From NCBI GenBank assembly GCA_033398695.1, contig CM065814.1, positions 14,938,358-15,002,357 of the forward strand: a stretch of DNA of 64,000 bases, written 5' to 3'. The notes beneath the pieces were generated by a model. The model ran no database searches and had not been told where the DNA came from. It saw only the letters and a list, made by a program, of their open reading frames with translations. Positions 32,546 to 46,100 of the stretch are shown here, in pieces. This stretch comes from Orobanche coerulescens. Taxonomy: Eukaryota > Streptophyta > Magnoliopsida > Lamiales > Orobanchaceae. Each line of letters begins with the position of its first letter. Within the stretch, counting starts at the first letter, position 1. The position numbers and the translations under genes were made by a program.

Positions 32546-33330
32546 TGTTGGAAATATTTACTTGAATAAACAATTTAACACATGAATTAAAATATAATCC
32601 TCTCCAAAACAAACGTTAATATCTGGACGGAATCGAACTAAAAGAAATGATATGCAGTATATCGATATTGAGTCCAGAATACCTGTCTCTTTAAAGCAAA
32701 GTCGCCCTCACCACTGTGTAGCGTCTGCCTCCTAGGATAAAACAACACCTCGATGCACTGATTGAAGAACCATTGCACCCTCAGCAAACTATAACAAATA
32801 TGCACTATCACCGCACAAAAACGAGAGGAACGAAAATATTTTTTCTGAAACTGGAGAAGAGATTTTCGAAGCTTAAGAGTAGTGAATAAAATCGGAACCC
32901 TCACGTCTGTTTTGATAAGGAGGATGCGAGAGAGAAGTGTGCTGGAGGAACTCTCCAATGACTAAGATTAGTGTCATAATACTTATCATAATGCGTGTGT
33001 GTGCTCACGGAGATCGCCCAGTCACACATCCACTCATGCCTCCACTAGTTGTTGTAACTAGCATTTATGCATATAGCCTTATATGCACAATATTCTTTCC
33101 ACTAATTACCAATGTGGGACAAAGCCCACACCCATTTTCAAGGAGTTAACTTTGGAGCATTACTGCTCATTCATCCCTCCACCATTTTGAGTATTTTTAT
33201 ATATTTTGGAAAGCTCTTGCGGAGCACTACATTTTCCAAACAAATCTTGACGTGGTTACATTATCGAGTCTACTCAAAATAACACCTCAAATCGGACTTT
33301 GAAAGCCCTTATAAGTCTAATTTTCCAACA
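32546..33330 (-). repeat. copia-A 5' LTR
   Basis: On the minus strand it starts TGTTGGAAAATTAGAC and ends ATTTCCAACA, 785 bp, with terminal inverted TGTTGGAA. It lies directly upstream of gag. The matching 3' LTR is not in the window. Confidence 0.75.
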
Positions 33331-34461
33331 TTTCGTTGGTAGATGGGGTTCAGATTTCAAGTTTTGGGTGCTTTAGGTCGGAGGTTTGGTGAACTTTCCT
33401 TGGTGTCTGTGGCTTCTGTGTTCTGGAAGTTTGAGGTAGGGGAAACAAGAGCTTTCTTTTCTTTAATCTGATTCTAAATGGTCTTTAAGCACCTGGTTTT
33501 TTTCAGTCGACTTCTTTAACTTTTCATTATAATCCAGAATACTCAAGTTCATACTTGTAGTTTTGAATCTGTTGTGGAACTTCAGCTAAGTTATTCGTTG
33601 GCATTGTTCATTGTTTACCGAGTTGATTATGTCGTGCATTTTGTTCAGTTCTGGTACTATTGTTCTTACAGTGATTTTTATCTGTGATTATAGAAATTAT
33701 ATTTGTTCTATCCCTTGTCATTGAGGTGTTAAGAAATTATGTTGTCAGGATCCAATTCTTTTCTCATTCTTTCGTTTGACCTTGAATTCCTATTACCAAA
33801 GCCATTTTTCTTGAATTGTTTTTTTTATACTTATTAACTCTTCTTAACCAAGATTACCTTCTATTGGAGTTTTCCTGAAATGTTTTGTTGTTATCTGAGT
33901 TATAGATTTTTAATCTTATTTGTGCTCTTATTTGTTTATTTTTTTTTACTCTCTATCGAGTTTGGTAAAGATCCCATTTACAATCCCAAGCAAAATTGCT
34001 GCGTTGTGTCATTTACACAAGTACAGAGTCTTCTACGCCTGTACATTTGTTCTCTTAGTTTACTACAGTTTTACATTCCTAACTATTAAAAAGGATCGTC
34101 TATACTAATCCATTTATAGCCAAACATCTTTAAACTTTACTTTTCAACTCTCCAGTGTTTTCTTAAAAAAAATGTGATCATTACATACCTTGACCCCTAC
34201 AATAGTATTTGCTTGTCTGAATGAGTCTTCGTGTGGCTGAATTTGAGTGAATGTTTTGTTAGAGTCCCCAACAGCTGCGACTGTTCAAATATTATTGATT
34301 CTAACTATTGTCCGATTTTCTACTAAGCGAATACATTCTGCTACTTGTAATTCATTGCATATGTTCTTATGAATCCAGCTTGTGTTGTTCTATTCCTTGC
34401 CAATGCATATCAACTGCTTCTCTGACCATGATTGCTGCAGAGATTTGAGTTTGGAACCTTT
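33331..34461. other. Unassigned DNA between two copia elements
   Basis: Pyrimidine- and AT-rich, with no ORF above about 70 codons and no repeat partner in the window. It may be host intergenic or intronic DNA, the only candidate for non-element sequence here. I see nothing further in it. Confidence 0.4.
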
Positions 34462-34959
34462 TGTTGGAAATTGATTTTAGAAAAAATGAGTTTTGACTTA
34501 TTTAAACCAATTTAATAATAATAAAATATTTAATTCTTGAGAATTAAATAATAAATTGTGAATCTACGTTTCGAGAAGATGAACGTATGATTTTATTTTT
34601 CTCAAAACCGATTTCCGGTAAGTGAGAAATAAATGATTAAAGTTGGTCATTTAATTAAAATGATGAAGAGTTAAAGTGGGTATGAAAAGTTATCCCACGT
34701 TGGAAAAATAAAGCATTCTTGACTAGTTTATTAGTAAGAATGTGCATGGATAGTTCAACAAGCTAGTAGTATAGTGGGCCAAATATGCAAGACCACACGC
34801 GCGCCGCCACCGCCGCCCGCCCGCTAGCCGGCTCAGCTCGAGCACGGGCACGGGCTCGGGCGTGGGTGTGGGTTTGGTTCTTGGTTCTTGGCAATTGGAC
34901 TTTGGTTGGAACTATATTAATTTTTGCAGCTAAGTCCAATGTCCTCCTCTAAGTTTAAA

Positions 34960-35290
34960 AACCCAACTGATATTTGAAGGTTGGAAACCCAGCTGCAATC
35001 AGCCAAGTTTGGAAACCAAACTGCAATCAGCTAAGGTTAGCAACCCAGCTAATTTTTAGTGGACAAAAACTCAGCTGAGAAAAACCAGATGATGTTTGGA
35101 AGTTGAAAACCTAGCTGATATTTTCAGGATAAATACTCAACTGACTTTCGGTGGTTGATTAACCCAGCTGATGTTTGGAAGTTGAAAACCCAACTAGTAT
35201 TTTCAGGATAAAAACTCAGGTGACTTTGGTGGTTGAAAACCTAGCTGAATTTTGGAGGCTGAAAACCCAACTGATATTTGGTCTCGGCTG
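34960..35290. repeat. CAGCTG (E-box-like) tandem array in copia-B LTR
   Basis: About a dozen imperfect units of 25-35 bp, each with GAAAACCCAGCTGA or a variant, such as the TTGAAAACCTAGCTGATATT form. Many contain the palindrome CAGCTG or one-base variants. The array lies 170-500 bp upstream of the TATA box. Confidence 0.82.
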
Positions 35291-35465
35291 AAATGAGGCA
35301 GGTTCAGAACTTAGCTTCTGGAACATGGCTGTTTACACTCCATAATGTAACGTCTGAATTAAATGAAACTACTTATGGAGGTAATTCTTCAGCTGAAGGA
35401 TTAAAGAGAATTAATAGCACTTTAATATGTAGTAACTCCCCACCTGATGGAGTGACATTGGATCC

Positions 35466-35472
35466 TATAAAA
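35466..35472 (+). promoter_or_regulatory. TATA box of copia-B LTR
   Basis: CTATAAAAGGGGG, with a plausible transcription start about 30 bp downstream. Confidence 0.7.
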
Positions 35473-35854
35473 GGGGGTCTTATGCATTTCATTCTATATA
35501 TCATAACATAGAACGACAGACAAGCATACCACATATTGCAGCATCTTTCCTTCTTGCTTTTCGTGACCAGTTTCCATCACTTGAACTTTCGCCGGAGTTC
35601 TGAGTTTTGGAGAGCACTTAACTCAGAAACTTAGAATTTGTATCTTGGGGACATATGGTCTAAACCATATGTACTTATACGGGGACAAAATTATCTTATA
35701 AAAAGAGTTCTACTCGCCTCTTTTAAATTGTAAATTTTATTTTACTAGAATTGTAATAGGTTGCCTTTCTTTGTAATTTTTTATTGTAACTACATTGTTG
35801 GAAATTCACAGAACCAACAATCGTAAGACAATTTTCTATTTTCTGTAATTTCTA

Positions 35855-36732
35855 ATGGAGACCGGTGCTGATGCTGATGCTGCCGCTTCCGCGCTGCCAA
35901 AGCTGTTGCACCTACTATTGCAGTTCATGGTGAGAAACCCAAGAAGTTTTCAGGTGTTGATTTCAAGAGATGGAAGCAAAAGATGTTGTTTTATCTCACT
36001 ACCTTGGGAATTACTATATATCCCAAGGATGATCCTCCAGTGGTAGTAAGACGGAAACTGATCATACGAAGCGTTTTACTTATGATCAGTGGTGTAACAG
36101 CGACTTTATGTGCCAAAATACGATATTTAATGGGTTGATTGATTCTCTGTATAATGTGTACAGTCAAATCAAGACCTCCAAAGAGCTCTGGAATTCTTTT
36201 GCGAGAAAGTACAAAACCGATGATGCTGGAGCCACGAAGTTCGTAATCGAACGCTATCTGGACTTTCAGATGACGAACTTCAAAACTATTATCAAACAAG
36301 TCTAACAATTTCAAATGATTGTGCACGAAATTAATGCCGAATGAATGATCCTTCCTAAACTATTTGTTGTGGGAACGGTAATTGAGAAGTTGCCTCCTAT
36401 TTGGAGGACTTCAAAAATTACTTGGAACACAAACGAAAGGAAATTAGCTTAGAGAACTTGGTTGTTCGACTCAGAATTGAGGAAGACAACCGAAAGTCTG
36501 ATTCTAAGTTTAAGAGAGGCCCTATAGAGGCCAAAGTAAAGTTGCTTGAACATGGATCCTCTAGCAAAAGAGAAAACTGAACCATGTTCAGGACAAAGGG
36601 AAAAATCCGCTTAAGGCAAAGAAGTTCACTGGAAATTGCTACAACTGTACTAAGCCAAACCATAAGGCAAAGGAATGTTGCTTGCCAATAAGTTCAACTG
36701 GTTAGCGAAACAAAGGCAAGCGAGTTGCCAAT
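35855..36732 (+). pseudogene. copia-B gag
   Basis: The ATG at 35855 (METGADADAAAS) is followed by a frameshift into KPKKFSGVDFKRWKQKM, the UBN2-type gag start. A later piece (GLIDSLYNVYSQIKTSKELW, then ERYLDFQM) ends at a stop near 36303. Further stops occur before the zinc knuckle CYNCTKPNHKAKEC (about 36640-36680). Heavily decayed. Confidence 0.88.
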
Positions 36733-37082
36733 GTGGTTGAACATGGCGATGTTGACATGCCAGATTTGGAGCTGTCAGCTATGGTTGAGGAGCTGGACGA
36801 GGATGTCTCAGTCATGGTGATTGAAACCAATATGGTGGAGAATCACCGCGCCTGGTACGTTGATACTGGGGCTACTCGTCATGTTTGTTCTGAAAAAGAC
36901 ATATTCTCCTCCTACAATGTCACTGATGGCAGGAAACTGCATATGGCAAACTCTGCTTCTTCTGTGATTGCAGGTGTGGGGAACGTGGTCTTAAAGGTGA
37001 CCTCTGGAAAGGAGCTACTACCTAAAGATGTGTTGCATGTCCCAGACGTCAAAAGGAATTTAGTTGCAGGCTCTCAACTAGT
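36733..37082 (+). pseudogene. copia-B protease, N-terminal side of the split
   Basis: [12 protein letters not shown] with the catalytic DTGA at 36862-36873, followed by [11 protein letters not shown] and [19 protein letters not shown]. The frame is cut by the LTR element at CTAGT and continues at 46874. Confidence 0.9.
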
Positions 37083-37389
37083 TGTAATATCCGGAATTTC
37101 TCCTATTGTTGTTTAATATTATTTTATCCGAGTTATATTGTACAGCGTTGAATCTGTACAGTAGAGATAAAATAAATAAAGGACTGAGATATCAGTATCG
37201 GTATAATTGTCGTATTTGGTCGACAATTACATTTGAGGATATTGTGTATCAGGTTGTCGTACTTTTGATATTGGGTATATCGTATGATGATATTATTGGA
37301 ATCAGTGTTTGTGTTCAGTGTGTCTTATGTTCGCTTTTGGTATGTCGAGACGTTGGACAAGAACTGCGGAAAATGGCTAAGTATAGCCT

Positions 37390-37880
37390 TATTAGCGCAC
37401 GCTGATATTCATGCATAACGCACGCTATCGTGCAGGATTAGCGCACGCTACGTTTATAGGTTAGCGACGCTAGTGCGCGAATCGGAAGGAATCTGCGTGT
37501 GGACTTACGCTTTGGCGCACGTTCAGTAAGTCAACGGTTGTTGTCCTGAAGTATTAGCGCACGCTAAAAGATTAGGCTTAGCGCACGCTAACTATGTATC
37601 AGTCAACAAGGAATCTTATCCTTGCCAGATGCTATCGGAATGTGGGGGCGAGTGGTAGGTGAACACTGTAGTAAGTCAACTTCGGATAGCGCACGCTAAG
37701 AGTAAGGACTTGCGTACGCTAGACATGATGATTTACGTACGTTAATGCATGGGCATTACGTACGTAAGGTAGTTCTGAAGCAAGACAGTAGCCTCTGGGC
37801 TTCGATAGCGCACGCTAACAAACTCAGTTAGCGCACGCTAAGGCTAGCGCACGCTAAACATAATGGTTTAGCGCACGCTA
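37390..37880. repeat. TAGCGCACGCTA palindrome array in LARD U3
   Basis: About 16 copies or near-copies (for example 37437, 37554, 37577, 37684, 37802 and a close cluster at 37828-37880), ending about 12 bp before the TATA-like box. The second LTR has the same array at 43495-43985. Confidence 0.88.
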
Positions 37881-37891
37881 GTGATGTATTC

Positions 37892-37900
37892 TATTTAAAG
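37892..37900 (+). promoter_or_regulatory. TATA-like box of LARD LTR
   Basis: TATTTAAAG followed by GGACAAACGGGCG, in the same relative position as the Tekay-1 TATA box next to its palindrome cluster. Confidence 0.45.
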
Positions 37901-39499
37901 GGACAAACGGGCGTCATGAAGCATTTCGTTCATTTCTTTCCTTTCACCCGATAGAGACAACCTTGGGAGAACATTTGGAGTTCCTAAACACTGAGGGATG
38001 ATCCTCTTTAACAAGATTAAAGATGGAAATCATGGAGTAAAGCTTTGTTCTTGAAATCATTGGTGATTCGTGAAATCAATCCATTCCTTCAAAAAGGTAA
38101 TTACTCTTCACTTTGAGATTTCGTTTTGGATTGTATATGATGTTCTTGAGTTGATGATTATCATATAAACAAGTTGATGAGCATGACAACGAGTTGGATT
38201 ACCGTACTAAGTTAGTGTTGTTATCAATATATGAGTATTGATATGTTTCGTATGGTTTTGGATGGAATTCAAGAAATATGTTGATGTAATTCCCTTCTTC
38301 ATTTGGATTTTGATGCTTTGTCGTTGGTTACTTCGTATGGTAACGATTATGGTGGTGCTATTGTGATTCTTGAAGTTATATGAATTGTATGTCGAAGAAC
38401 ATGATGAATAAGGATTTTTAGATGTTAGAACACATCGGATTTTATCATTTTATGGATCATGAACGTGAATTTGGATAATTCGTGTTCTTGAAGAGCTATT
38501 GAATTATATGTCATGATTGTTATGAAATCCTTAATATCGATATGAGTTGATCAATGACATGATGGAAGTGTTAGACGATGCTTGAAATGCATGCCACTGC
38601 ACAGCATTAGCGCACGCTCGTTCTTGCCTGCGCGCTAACGGGAGCAACTTAGCGCACGCTACGTTAGGTGATTAACGTGCGCTAAGTAGGCGATGATGAT
38701 ATTTTTGTGTTTTGATTAGGAATTCGTGATGGTTTGACTTGGTTGGTTATTGTGTTTATTCGAGATTGTGTTGAACCGTTGAGTTCGATTGGTTAGTTTT
38801 TTGATTGTTGACCGTTATCGGATATGTGTTATTTGATTTCTTCGATAGGTTGAGATTATTGATCGGTGATTATAACCGATATTGCGGTCGTGTTCGAGTA
38901 TGTCCATTGTATTGCTTTTGATCGAGGCCGAGGAGCTCGTAGATAAAGGCAATGTGTTCGCAGCGGCTTCGTGGTATCGGTATCGAGGCAAGTTATTACT
39001 TGCTCGCTTATAATATTTAATGAATGGTTTCGATTTCATTTCGCTTTTAATGCATATAGCGATGATTATTATTGTGAACTCGGGTATCCGGATCGCATAT
39101 CGTTCTTTCGATTACGGGAGGTAAATCATAATGAATATGCTTTATCTCGCTTATTGGTATGTTCGAGTATCGAGGTTACATTATGGTAAGGACGAGAATA
39201 TGAGTATCTATAGTTCGTCAGACGTTTGGATCGCCGAGCATTGGGGATAATCGTCGGTGATGATTGGACATCGAGGTTGCTCCAGAAGGATTCGGGGCAA
39301 GTATTCCATATTGAATACGGTTTAATGTTATTTATTTTGGTCTCGCACATTTTATTTCATTTTTTTGAACATGAAGTCGCCCTAGTAAATTGTCATGTTG
39401 TCGCATGTTATGTTGTTCATGTTGATGAACGTGTTGATTTGCATATGTGTATGCTTATTATGTTTTTATGTTTTGTAAATAATCCGATTGGATTATGAG

Positions 39500-39815
39500 G
39501 ATCTATGCCGAGGGCTGGATCGGATGTCCACCATGCGTTGGTTCGACGGGATCATCATGGGGATCTATCTTTGAGGGCGCTGGATCGTTGGATGAGTTTT
39601 CCACCATGCGTTGGTTCGACGGATCATCATGGGGATCTATCCGAGGGCGCTGGATCGTTGGATTACCAAGATTGTGTTGATGGAATCTTGTGAATTCGCA
39701 TCATTGATTTTATCATGTGTTGTTGTTCACATGTGTATTGTTAGTTATCCACCTTATGTTGATCCGATAGATCAACAAAGGGATCTATGCCGAGGGCGCT
39801 GGATCGTCGGATTTC
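39500..39815. repeat. Minisatellite in LARD LTR
   Basis: Two full units plus flanking part-units, of about 70 bp each, with CCACCATGCGTTGGTTCGAC and GGGCGCTGGATCGTTGGA. This is the reverse complement of the Tekay-1 minisatellite at 6370. The second LTR has it at 45606-45775. Confidence 0.85.
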
Positions 39816-40764
39816 CATTGAGTGTACATGATTGTTATTCTTTGTGATCATATTGACGTGGTCATATGAGTATGCATTTGTAGGTCTTGTGTTAGGACCG
39901 TGTCCGTATTGCATTGATCTCGATCTCGGATTAGACCGATATGATTATCGTGGCACATCATATCTCGAGGTATGTTCCATATTTTCTTTGGTCTTGTCTT
40001 TGGTGGACAATCGGTTACCGTCTTGGGATTTGTTGATATTATTCGATGGATCGTATTGGTCGATATGGTAGATTTCCGTATCGTGAGTTGGTTACGATAG
40101 TTTGAGGATCTTGAGTATTGTTTGAGGTACAATACGATATTATGTTCGAGTTTATTGGTTAATCGAGTACGGGATGTGAAATGTGATAATGGTTATTCGA
40201 TGAGAATTTCTTGAGTAAGTAAAGATTACGTTGGTCGTATTCTTATGTTGTATTCTCATTGGTATGTTATTATTAATGTGATGTGAGTTATCATTGTTGG
40301 ATATTATGGTGACCTCCGTGGATTTCTTTTAGGTTCTCGAGTATCGAGCTTGTAGCGGTCGTGAAGAGATGAGCTTCCTGGAGGATCTTGGCTAGGACAT
40401 GTTCGTACATTGAGTTTATTGTTTGGTTCTTGTTTTCCGCCGCTAGAGTATTGTTTTGGTTGGTCTTTTCCGCCGCGTGAGTATTTTGAGACGCACTTTT
40501 GGTATCCGTAACCGAGGTTACTTTGGAAATCGTTTTCTAAACTTTTGAGTATCTACTGTTTGGCCTTGCGATTTCAAATGAGTTTTACGACGGTTTTTGA
40601 TAAATGGATTTTATAAGTCTTTGTGAATTTTTAAAGATAGTACCGTCGTTGGCCTCTCGGGCATTTGTAAATGTTTGTGAAAATTTCTTTTAGCCTTGTG
40701 GGTTCCATCTCGGGGCCCACGGCGCTGTAATATTTCCGGTTAAATCTGGGGGTGTTACAGAATA

Positions 40765-40776
40765 TGGTATCAGAGC
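40765..40776 (+). other. LARD primer-binding site
   Basis: TGGTATCAGAGC, a perfect initiator-Met tRNA complement, five bases after the LTR. Confidence 0.92.
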
Positions 40777-43184
40777 TTAGGTTGAGAAAACCTAGGCATT
40801 TGGGTCGATTTAGGTCGTATTTTTGTTGCGTCATTCGAGTTGTCGATTGACAAATACTAGAGCCGTGAGTCTTTGTTGTTCACTCAGGCTTGTGCATTAT
40901 CGGATTTGCCAGTATCGTACTGGGCTTGTTATAACTTTTCCAAATGGTGTTTACGTGATATATTGTGTTCTTGAGTTGCACTGAGTTTGCAAAACGTGTG
41001 TTTTGAAAATACCTGTGTCGAGTATTTTCTTGAGTCTAGACATGTGCCAGTATCACGGGGAATCCTCGGCTTCACGATCTGTAAGTATTTGGATTTTTTT
41101 TGAGATTTATTGCCGTTCTAAGTTGATATGTTTGAGATTCAGCAGATATCATGCGTTACGGTATAAGGTGACAGATTTGGGACAGGATTGATGATCTTGA
41201 GAAGTTATTGTTTTGGAAATCAATATGTCGGTTAAGTTTTGGAACGGAATTGTGTAATCGGTAGAAGGACTATGAATTGTTGAGGAGAACATGTAGTCAT
41301 GTTAGTTCATTTTGTGATATATATGAACTGTTTTGAGCATTTGAAAATGACACTTTTCAAAATGAATATTTCACAGATGTTTTACGGAAAATGATTTTGG
41401 GCCGAGACCCAAATCGATTTGAAATGGTTTTGTGACTCAGGACTTGAAGTCCGAAAAGGGGTTTTCTACTTTTTAAACTTTTTGTAATGCGGAACGAGTT
41501 ACGGGCTGAGACCCTAATGTTTCAAACGGCTTTTCTGTTTTCTTAAAACTCCCGAGACTTGTAAAACACTTTACCAATCGTTTACCTATGTTATTTCCGC
41601 CTTTCGAGGCTTTGGTTTACTTGTTCAAATTGAACCTCTCGGTAAGTCTTTATTGTGTGGATTTGTTTCAATATTTTGTCATATCATATTTAAGGTGATC
41701 CAGGATGGGTTAATGGTGACGTTGCAAGTCATGTGTGGAAAAGGAGTTTAGTCGGAATTTATATATTGAGATTTTGGAACTCGATCGTGTGGTTTTCGAT
41801 GGAATATCGGTGGATATTGGTGACGAACCGAATTGGTATACGGGAGTATGGATATAGTCGAGCATTTGCATACTTTTCATTTTAAAACTTGAAATCGTGT
41901 GGATTCGAAGGAAGCATTATCAAATACTTGGCACCATCGAGCCAAGTTAATTTTTCAAAATTGATTTTGTGGTCTTACCAAAATTTATGTTTTTAGTTTT
42001 GAAATTTTTGAAAGAACTTTGAAAATTGTCTTCGTGACAAGAATATATGATTTCAATGGTTTTGAAAATGTGATCGAGGTACATACGCATTTAGTGCATA
42101 ATGCATATCGTGGTGAAGTTACGAATGAGACTCACGAATGGATGGTACATCGGTATGGTACGATGAAAGAGATTCGAACGTTAGTATGGTAGTTTGGTTA
42201 TCCACGGATGATCGGTTGATTTATCGGATAAGATAAATATGTTGCGTGTTGTAGATTCATGCACATAATATTATTTTGGAAACTGGGGATTTTGTGAAAC
42301 CGGGACATATGTGCTATGTGATTCCATTAGTACGGTAGTAGCGCGATTTTACCACAGTGATTCTGGAATGATTTCCTTGTAAATGCAAATTTGGGGATGG
42401 TGACCCCATGCTAGTTGTTTTGGATATTGAGTGGTCGTTCCCACTCCTTGTATGAATTGGTATCTTCGTCGATTTGCGATTCGTTGTTCGTATGCCGAGG
42501 GGAAAGTTCACCAGTCGGTTGTGTTTCGTTGAGATCCACTGTATGTGATTGGTGTGTCGTTTTGAGAACTCTATATCGGTTACTGTGGTTCTGCGTTGAT
42601 CGTGTTGGAGCTTACCGTGTGAAGGTATTCTCGATTACCGTTAATCGTTCGTTGGTCGTATTGAAGTTTATCACGTTGATGATATTCTCGATTGTGTTTT
42701 GACCTCTAGTTGGTCATATTGGAATTTATCAGGTCGATGATAAATTCGGTTGATTGTTGATCATTGTTGGTGATCATCTGAGCGTTCGGATTTTGTGTTG
42801 ATGTTTCGGGATTCGTGTCGTTGTTTTGGGCAGTTGTTTTGTAGATGTATTGTGTATAATTCGTCTTATCTAATTGGGACTTGATTATGTAATCAGGCAG
42901 ACAGGATTTGATTCGGGCGATTGTTTCATTCGAAGATGATATATTTTGTTGAGACTCGGGAATTGTGATCGTAAGCATATTGAGATTATGCAGTGAGATC
43001 GCTGGCTAGTATCTCGGAGATCGTCGACTGCGTATTTGAAGTATGCTCTTTTGGATATTCGGTAATGATGATGATTAATCGTTGTCGTGATGGTTTTGGG
43101 ATTTTTTTATTTGATCTGTATTTTTGTTAGTTTTATGATTGATCGCAAGTTTCGAGGACTAAAATTATTTTATTGGGTGTAGAA
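40777..43184. other. LARD internal non-coding region
   Basis: No ORF above about 95 codons and no gag, protease, RT or integrase motif on either strand. The last 35 bases resemble the Tekay polypurine region, but it is not purine-pure (GGACTAAAATTATTTTATTG). Confidence 0.75.
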
Positions 43185-46100
43185 TGTAATATCATGTATT
43201 TCTTCTTTTGTTTTTTAATATTATTTTATCAAGGTTATATTGTACAACGTTGAATGCATGATAGAGATAAAATAAATAAAGGACTTGAGATATCGATATC
43301 GGTATAATTGTCGTATTTGGTCGACAATTACATTTGAGATATTGTGTATCGGGTTGTCGTACTTTTGATATTGGGTATATCGTATGATGATATTATTGGA
43401 ATCGGTGTTTGTGTTCGGTGTGTCTTATGTTCGCTTTTGGTATGTCGAGACGTTGGACAAGAAGCTGCGGAAAATGGCTAAGTATAGCCTTATTAGCGCA
43501 TGCCGATATTCATGCATAACGCACGCTATCGTGCGTGATTAGCGCCGCGCTACGTTTATAGGTTAGCGTCGCTAGTGCGAGCGGTCGGAAGGAATCTGCG
43601 TGTGGACATTTGCTTTAGCGCACGTTCGTAAGTCAGCGGTTGTTGTCCTGAAGTATTAGCGCACGCTAAAAGATTAGGCTTAGCGCACGCTAACTATGTA
43701 TCGATCAACAAGGAATCTTATCCTTGCGAGATCTTTGTCGGAATGTGGGGGCGAGTGGTAGGTGAACACCGTAGTAAGTCAACTTCGGATAGCGCACGCT
43801 AAGAGTGAGGACTTGCGTACGCTAGACATGATGATTTACGTACGTTAATGCATGGGCATTACGTGCGTAAGGTAGTTCTGAAGCAAGGCGGTAGCCTGCA
43901 GGCTTCGATAGCGCACGCTAACAAACTCGATTAGTGCACGCTAAGGCTAGCGCACGCTAAACATAATGGTTTAGCGCACGCTAGTGATGTATTCTATTTA
44001 AAGGGACAAGCGGGCGTCATGAAGCATTTCGTCCATTTCTTTCCTTTCACCCGATAGAGACAACCTTGGGAGAACATTTGGAGTTCCTAAACCGAGGATG
44101 ATCCTCTTTAACAAGATTAAAGATGGAAATCATGGAGTAAAGCTTTGTTCTTGAAATCATTGGTGATTCGTGAAATCAATCCATTCCTTCAAAAGGTAAT
44201 TACTCTTCACTTTGAGATTTCGTTTTGGATTGTATATGATGTTCTTGAGTTGATGATTATCATATAAACAAGTTGATGAGCATGACAACGAGTTGGATTA
44301 CCGTACTAAGTTAGTGTTGTTATCAATATATGAGTATTGATATGTTTCGTATGGTTTTGGATGGAATTCAAGAAATATGTTGATGTAATTCCCTTCTTCA
44401 ATTCGGATTTTGATGCTTTGTCGTTGGTTACTTCGTATGGTAACGATTATGGTGGTGATATTGTGATTCTTGAAGTTATATGAATTGTATGTCGAAGAAC
44501 ATGATGAATAAGGATTTTTAGATGTTAGAACACATCGGATTTTATCATTTTATGGATCATGAACGTGAATTTGGATAATTCGTGTTCTTGAAGAGCTATT
44601 GAATTATATGTCATGATTGTTATGAAATCCTTAATATCGATATGAGTTGATCAATGACATGATGGAAGTGTTAGACGATGCTTGAAATGCATGCCATCGC
44701 GGCATTAGCGCACGCCTTCGTTCTTGCCTAGCGCGCTAACGGGAGCAACTTAGTGCACGCTACATTAGGTGATTAACGTGCGCTAAGTAGGCGACGATGC
44801 GATATTTTTGTGTTTTGATTAGGAATTCGTGATGGTTTGACTTGGTTGGTTACATTGTGTTTATTCGAGATTGTGTTGAACCGTTGAGTTCGATTGGTTA
44901 GTTTTTGATTGTTGACCGTTATCGGATATGTGTTATTTGATTTCTTCGATAGGTTGAGATTATTGATCGGTGATTATAACCGGATATTGCGGTCGTGTTC
45001 GAGTATGTCCATTGTATTACTTTTGATCGAGGCTGAGGAGCTCGTAGATAAAGGCAATGTGTTCGGCGGCTGACTTCGTGGTATCGGTATCGAGGCAAGT
45101 TATTACTTGCTCGGTTATAATATTTAATGAATGGTTTTGATTTCATTTCGTTTTTAATGCATATAGCGATGATTATTATTGTGAACTGCGGGTATCCGGA
45201 TCGCATATCGTTCTTTCGATTACGGGAGGTAAATCATAATGAATATGCTTTATCTCGATTATTGGTATGTTCGAGTATCGAGGTTACATTATGGTAAGGA
45301 CGAGAATATGAGTATCTATAGTTCGTTATGCGTTTGGATCGCCGAGCATTGGGGATAATCGTCGGTGATGATTGGACATCGAGGTTGCTCAGAAGGATTC
45401 GGGGCAAGTATTCCATATTGAATACGGTTTAATGTTATTTATTTTGGTCTCGCACATTTTCTTTCATGTTGTTGAACATGAAGTCGTCTAGTAAATTGCC
45501 ATGTTGTCGTGCATGTTATGTTGTTCATGTTGATGAACGTGTTGATTTGCATATGTGTATGCTTATTATGTTGTTATGTTGTGTAAATAATCCGATGGGA
45601 TTATGAGGATCTATCTTGAGGGCGCTGGATCGGATGTCCACCATGCGTTGGTTCGACGGGATCATCATGGGGATCTATCTTGAGAAGCTGGATCGTTGGA
45701 CGGAGTTTTCCACCATGCGTTGGTTCGACGGGATCATCATGGGGATCTATCTTGAGGCTGGATCGTTGGATTACAGGTATTGTGTTGATGGAATCTTGTG
45801 AATTCGCATCATTGATTTTATCATGTGTTGTTGTTCACATGTGTATTGTTAGTTATCCACCTTATGTTGATCGATAGGATCAACAAAGGGATCTATCTTG
45901 AGGGCTGGATCGTCGGATTTCCATTGAGTGTACATGATTGTTATTCTTTGTGATCATATTGTCGTGGTCATATGAGTATGCATTTGTAGGTCTTGTGTTA
46001 GGACCGTGTCCGTATTGAATTGATCTGATCTCGGATTAGACCGATATGATTATCGTGGCACATCATATCTCGAGGTATGTTCCATATTTTCTTTTGTCTT

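Larger units (their letters stand above)
28840..33330 (-). mobile_element. copia-A: degenerate Ty1/copia element (right part)
   Basis: Order on the minus strand: LTR (33330-32546), gag, protease, integrase, RT, RNase H, then the Athila insertion, with the RNase H end at 1307-1429. All coding segments are broken by stops and frameshifts, so it is older than the elements inside it. Confidence 0.88.
34462..35819 (+). repeat. copia-B 5' LTR
   Basis: TGTTGGAAATTG to CCAACA, about 1358 bp, followed within 40 bp by the gag ATG. A strong TATA box lies at 35466-35472 and a CAGCTG motif array at 34960-35290. The 3' LTR is not in the window. Confidence 0.72.
37083..40759 (+). repeat. LARD 5' LTR
   Basis: It contains the palindrome array (37390-37880), a TATA-like TATTTAAAG (37892-37900), a second small palindrome group (38605-38690) and the minisatellite at 39500-39665 shared with Tekay-1. 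Confidence 0.93.

Noticed and set aside
33331..34461. Possible host gene between the two copia elements
   Set aside because: No ORF with recognisable product and no paired splice sites with coding potential.
37390..37880. Regularly spaced palindromes read as a CRISPR array
   Set aside because: Eukaryotic LTR context, irregular spacing, repeats only 12 bp and variable.
40777..43184. LARD interior as decayed gag-pol
   Set aside because: No zinc knuckle, DTGA, RT or integrase motif could be read in any frame, even allowing stops.
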